Below, piece by piece: positions 6,456 through 9,188 of a stretch of 9,188 bases of DNA. Origin of the DNA: Myxococcales bacterium (GTDB lineage: Bacteria; Myxococcota_C; UBA6777); assembly GCA_027005175.1 (NCBI GenBank), contig JALTMC010000807.1:1-9188 (forward strand), written 5' to 3'. Position numbers and translations under genes: made by a program. Numbering within the stretch: the stretch's first letter is position 1; the number at the start of each line of letters is the position of its first letter. The notes below the pieces were generated by a model, which was given only the letters and a program-made list of their open reading frames with translations, was not told the origin of the DNA and made no database searches.

Positions 6456-8315
6456 CTAGCGACATAGAAAGGCATAACACTCTTCGATCATCAGGTCCAA
6501 GAAATCTTCCATATAGGGTTTCCCATGACTTCCTTGCTTGCTGGACCATTGGTTCATAAAGACAAAGCGCATCACATCAAGTCCAGCGGTATCCACAGTC
6601 ATCGAGGAGAACTCGGAGCAGTGGACTCCAAAAGCACTCTCAACAGGGATGGTGGTATGAGAGACAAGGTAGTCATACTGCTGAATACTCTCAACCTCAC
6701 GTACGCCGAATCGTTGAATTAAGTGGTTATTAATCTCGTTATTTTCAGCGATCGACTTCGCGGCCTTGTTCCAGACAATGAAACCCACCACATTCAGTTG
6801 GGGCGGTATGAGCACCAAGTGGAAGGGGGAGTTTTCCGGCAACTGCTTATTTTTGACCTCAACCTGTTCATAAAAAAGCTGGGATTGTTCACAGAGGTCA
6901 AGGAGTAACCTTCCGTAGCCATCGGTATTAAGAGGCATCATTCGGTGACTAAACCAAACAGCAGCAGCCGCTGCACCTGGCTTTGAACCCTCCAGAATAT
7001 ATTGCCCCAAATGAAAATCTCCCCCTGCGGTTCGCTGGTCAAGAGCATACGCAGCAGACTCTGAAACAAAGCTCTTGAGAAATCCATTCTTCAAAACAAA
7101 AGCCCCCGCACCATAGGGAGCATAGCCCATTTTATGAGGATCAACAGTCACCGAGTCACAGTGCTGCATCGCTTGAAAGACATTCGCAATCTCTTGCATT
7201 CGAGGTTGCGTTTGAAAAGCCACTCTCTTCTCATCAAGAGATTGCTTCCCCTCTTGAAACATCGTAATAAAATATCCACCAAATGCCGCATCCACGTGAA
7301 TCGGAGAATACAAGCCTTCTTGGGCAGCGGCGTCCCGAGCCTTAACAAGAGAGTCGAGCGGATCGACACTCCCAAACTCCGTCGTACCCACCACTGACAC
7401 AGTCTGAAGAATGGGGATTTGTTTTTCTCGACAGCGTCTCAGCTCTCGCTCATAAGCATCGGGACACATACCAAAAGAGCGATCCACTGGGATTTTAAGA
7501 AAACACTGATGCCCGATACCAAAAACAGAGGCGGCTCGTTTCCACGAATAGTGAGCCGTCTCTGGAAGCAACACAACTGGCTCCTGGGACTTCTCCCCCC
7601 AACGCGAGGATACTGTTCTCCAAAATGTACGCTCACCCATCCCAGCAGGAGACAGCCTCCGCACCATCGAAAAAGGCTCATGTCCATGCTCAATCATCCC
7701 AAGAGAGAAGGAAGACCAGATCTCTTCAAGCTGCTCAAGAGGAAGATTCATCAGCTCCCAGTAGCGCTCCGGCAGCCCTTCAGGCAGAGGGAGCCCGACT
7801 TCTTCACAGGCCCACAAGACCGAGAGTGGCAAAAACTTGGCCGCTTTGTTGATCCAAAGAGATTCATAATTGGCAACCGTACCCCCCGACGTTAAATGAC
7901 CAAAACTTCGTGAAGGGTCAAATCCAAACATCACAGCGAGCTGCTTCCCCACCTCCAATTCATACTTAATCGTAACAGGGGATGCCTCATGGCTGACATT
8001 GTTGGGATTGTAGAACATTGTCGCCATATAAGCGACTAAGCCAGGCAGCGATGGCTCGGAGATAATATGAGCCATATAACGCGGGGAAAAGAAAGGAACA
8101 TCCAACTTGAGATCGGAGATTAAGGAGAACAACTCCTGATAAAAAGTCTCCTTGAACTCGATAGACTTATCGTGTTGAAGTTCTTGGTAAGAGAGTACCG
8201 GTGGGTCCTTCGGGTGAAAGTTACGCCTCCAGAAAGCATGGTCGTTAAAAACCAAAGAAAACACCTCTTCCAGAAATGCTCTCTGCTCACTTTTCGGACC
8301 CAAAAAATAATACAT
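6456..8315 (-). CDS. PLP-dependent group II amino-acid decarboxylase, tyrosine-decarboxylase type
   Basis: This 619-aa protein matches bacterial tyrosine decarboxylases (about 620 aa) in length and block order: an N-terminal L-G/I-G-x-K ... W-R-x-N-x-x-P-x-D-x-P-V block, F-Y-N-P-N-N-V-S-H-E-A-S-P (101-113), and the phosphate-binding T142-S-G-G-T-V-A-N. The PLP ring-stacking His is in T-A-H-Y-S-W (253-258), the pyridine-N Asp is D342 in H-V-D-A-A-F-G-G, and the Schiff-base Lys is K395 in D-P-H-K-M-G-Y. A Y-I-L-E-G-S-K-P-G-A block (439-448) follows. All catalytic residues are present. It should remove the alpha-carboxyl group from an amino acid to give an amine and CO2; tyrosine or another aromatic is the best guess, while glutamate and aspartate are possible. 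No antiporter or amino-acid permease, usual beside acid-resistance decarboxylases, is adjacent. The ATG is the first in frame after an upstream stop; the ribosome-binding site (AAAGAG) is weak and adjoins the left copy of a 38-bp direct repeat. Same strand as the TerC gene. Confidence 0.93.
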   Translation of the reverse strand: MYYFLGPKSEQRAFLEEVFSLVFNDHAFWRRNFHPKDPPVLSYQELQHDKSIEFKETFYQELFSLISDLKLDVPFFSPRYMAHIISEPSLPGLVAYMATMFYNPNNVSHEASPVTIKYELEVGKQLAVMFGFDPSRSFGHLTSGGTVANYESLWINKAAKFLPLSVLWACEEVGLPLPEGLPERYWELMNLPLEQLEEIWSSFSLGMIEHGHEPFSMVRRLSPAGMGERTFWRTVSSRWGEKSQEPVVLLPETAHYSWKRAASVFGIGHQCFLKIPVDRSFGMCPDAYERELRRCREKQIPILQTVSVVGTTEFGSVDPLDSLVKARDAAAQEGLYSPIHVDAAFGGYFITMFQEGKQSLDEKRVAFQTQPRMQEIANVFQAMQHCDSVTVDPHKMGYAPYGAGAFVLKNGFLKSFVSESAAYALDQRTAGGDFHLGQYILEGSKPGAAAAAVWFSHRMMPLNTDGYGRLLLDLCEQSQLFYEQVEVKNKQLPENSPFHLVLIPPQLNVVGFIVWNKAAKSIAENNEINNHLIQRFGVREVESIQQYDYLVSHTTIPVESAFGVHCSEFSSMTVDTAGLDVMRFVFMNQWSSKQGSHGKPYMEDFLDLMIEECYAFLCR

Positions 8316-8321
8316 CGAACT

Positions 8322-8430
8322 CTTTCAACTCCGTTTATTCCAGTCATATCGTTCCAATCGTTCGAGAGGAACAAGCCTCAGGCGTGGTCGCCCTTTCAAC
8401 TCCGTTCATTCCAGCCACATCGCTCCAATC
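8322..8430. repeat. 38-bp direct repeat, two copies, between TerC and decarboxylase genes
   Basis: Copies at 8322-8359 and 8393-8430 match at 34 of 38 positions, 71 bp apart. All four differences are transitions, with T in the left copy where the right copy has C. On the gene-coding strand each copy can be read as D-W-[SN]-D-[VM]-[AT]-G-[MI]-N-G-V-E-R, but the copies fall in different frames relative to each other and the right one soon meets a stop. The left copy ends 6 bases before the decarboxylase start codon and includes its ribosome-binding region. The right copy lies 25 bp after the TerC stop. Confidence 0.9.
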
Positions 8431-8455
8431 TCCTCGACGCACCGGAACAAATTCG

Positions 8456-9188
8456 TCAGGCGGCCATTTTTCCTTCTTGTGCCAACAGCTTCTTTTGGTA
8501 TTTGCCCTGCACAACATCCACAATCACAAGGACAGCAAGCACAAAGTAGAATGTACTCTTCGTCATCGGCTCAATGGGATAGCCAAAGAATTTCAGATGT
8601 GCCAGATGCCCCCCTTCTGAGACCAACATAATGCCTACAATGAACAACACAAAGAGGCCCAAGACCTCATACATTCGATTCTTTTTGAGAAACGCAGAGA
8701 CACCATCCGCCAGCACGATCATCATCACCCCGCTCACAACAATCGCAATAGCCATGACCCAAAAATTCTTTGTGAGAGCCATCGCACTCAAGATAGAGTC
8801 AAACGAAAAGACGAGGTTCATCAGGACGATCCAAACCACAGCACTTACGACAGTTCGTTCTTCATTACTGCCCTCATCCTTAAACTCTGTCACAGAGATA
8901 AGATGAAAGATCTCCTTGATCGCCGTATAAATAATGAAACCACCACCAAACAACACAATGAGACTGTGAATATTAAACTTACCCTGTGCAGTTTTCCCCA
9001 GATTCAGAGAGAAAATGGGGTCTTGAAGATATTTTACAGCAGAGAGAATCACAAACAGCAGCAAGACACGCAAGAAAATGGCGAGGCCAATCCCCAGATG
9101 CCGAACATAAGCCTGCTTTTCTTCCTGCACACGCCTCGATTCAATAGAGACATAGAGCAGATTGTCAAAGCCCAGTACAGCTTGCAGT
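8456..9188 (-). CDS. TerC-family integral membrane protein (5' end outside window)
   Basis: The visible 244 residues match the TerC family (YkoY/Alx/MeeF-like), inner-membrane proteins linked to Mn2+ efflux or metallation of exported proteins and, historically, tellurium resistance. The frame starts off-window: upstream of a GTG at 9130 it continues as LQAVLGFDNLLYVSIESRR, which contains the conserved family motif L-G-x-D-N. That GTG is therefore an internal Val codon, not a start. The second acidic membrane motif, V-F-S-F-D-S-I-L-S-A, is present, and the two Asp residues are the expected metal-binding positions. Six hydrophobic segments follow the first motif: HLGIGLAIFLRVLLLF; SLIVLFGGGFIIYTAI; VVSAVVWIVLMNLVFSF; MAIAIVVSGVMMIVLA; YEVLGLFVLFIVGIMLV; FYFVLAVLVIVDVV. 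The C-terminus is short and basic, ending KMAA. Many TerC genes are controlled by a Mn2+-sensing yybP-ykoY riboswitch, but the leader here is off-window. The decarboxylase gene follows 140 bp downstream on the same strand. Confidence 0.93.
   Translation of the reverse strand, partial: LQAVLGFDNLLYVSIESRRVQEEKQAYVRHLGIGLAIFLRVLLLFVILSAVKYLQDPIFSLNLGKTAQGKFNIHSLIVLFGGGFIIYTAIKEIFHLISVTEFKDEGSNEERTVVSAVVWIVLMNLVFSFDSILSAMALTKNFWVMAIAIVVSGVMMIVLADGVSAFLKKNRMYEVLGLFVLFIVGIMLVSEGGHLAHLKFFGYPIEPMTKSTFYFVLAVLVIVDVVQGKYQKKLLAQEGKMAA

Noticed and set aside
8351-8372. GTTCC/GGAAC inverted repeat as a terminator for the TerC gene.
   Set aside because: The stem has only 5 bp, the loop is 12 bases, and there is no T-run on either strand.
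8456-9130. GTG at 9130 as the start of the TerC protein.
   Set aside because: The upstream frame continues with the conserved LGFDN motif of the family, so the gene runs past the window edge.

Overview
The window holds seven intact or window-truncated protein genes and one probably broken one. It has no RNA gene, insertion sequence or CRISPR array that I can recognise. The DNA looks bacterial: tightly packed genes, Shine-Dalgarno sites, a lipoprotein signal peptide and moderate G+C. A PA4780-type RIO kinase, CUB-like secreted domains and a basic lipoprotein suggest a Gram-negative proteobacterium or a delta-proteobacterial/Myxococcota-like relative. That placement is weak inference, because no marker gene is present.

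Layout, left to right. (1) 3-2197, + strand: the 3' part of a gene for a secreted-looking protein with two CUB-like beta-sandwich domains, followed 26 bp later by a small, very basic lipoprotein; the two probably share an operon. (2) 2433-3101, + strand: an unrecognised five-helix membrane protein with a lysine-rich repeat tail, preceded by four perfect copies of a 10-bp A-tract repeat. (3) 3113-3182: five tandem copies of a 14-bp unit between convergent genes, the last containing the stop codon of the RIO kinase gene. (4) 3178-5180: a RIO-family kinase (-) and a PPP-family metallophosphatase (+), divergent from a 281-bp region with facing -10-like elements and a perfect 12-bp palindrome. (5) 5181-5603: no intact gene, but protein-like segments in successive frames that look like a decayed gene. 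(6) 5604-6368, + strand: a DUF1963 (YwqG-like) protein. (7) 6456-9188, - strand: a TerC-family membrane protein running off the right edge, then a 619-aa PLP-dependent amino-acid decarboxylase of the tyrosine-decarboxylase type. Between them lie two copies of a 38-bp direct repeat.

Most of these genes have no obvious common pathway. The clearest functional pairing is the divergent protein kinase and PPP phosphatase, which could act on shared substrates (inference). The most distinctive property of the window is its number of short tandem or direct repeats (5, 9, 10, 14, 21 and 38 bp units), most placed at ribosome-binding regions, start-proximal codons or stop codons, where copy-number change could affect expression. 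I did not find convincing evidence of a wholly new multi-gene system.
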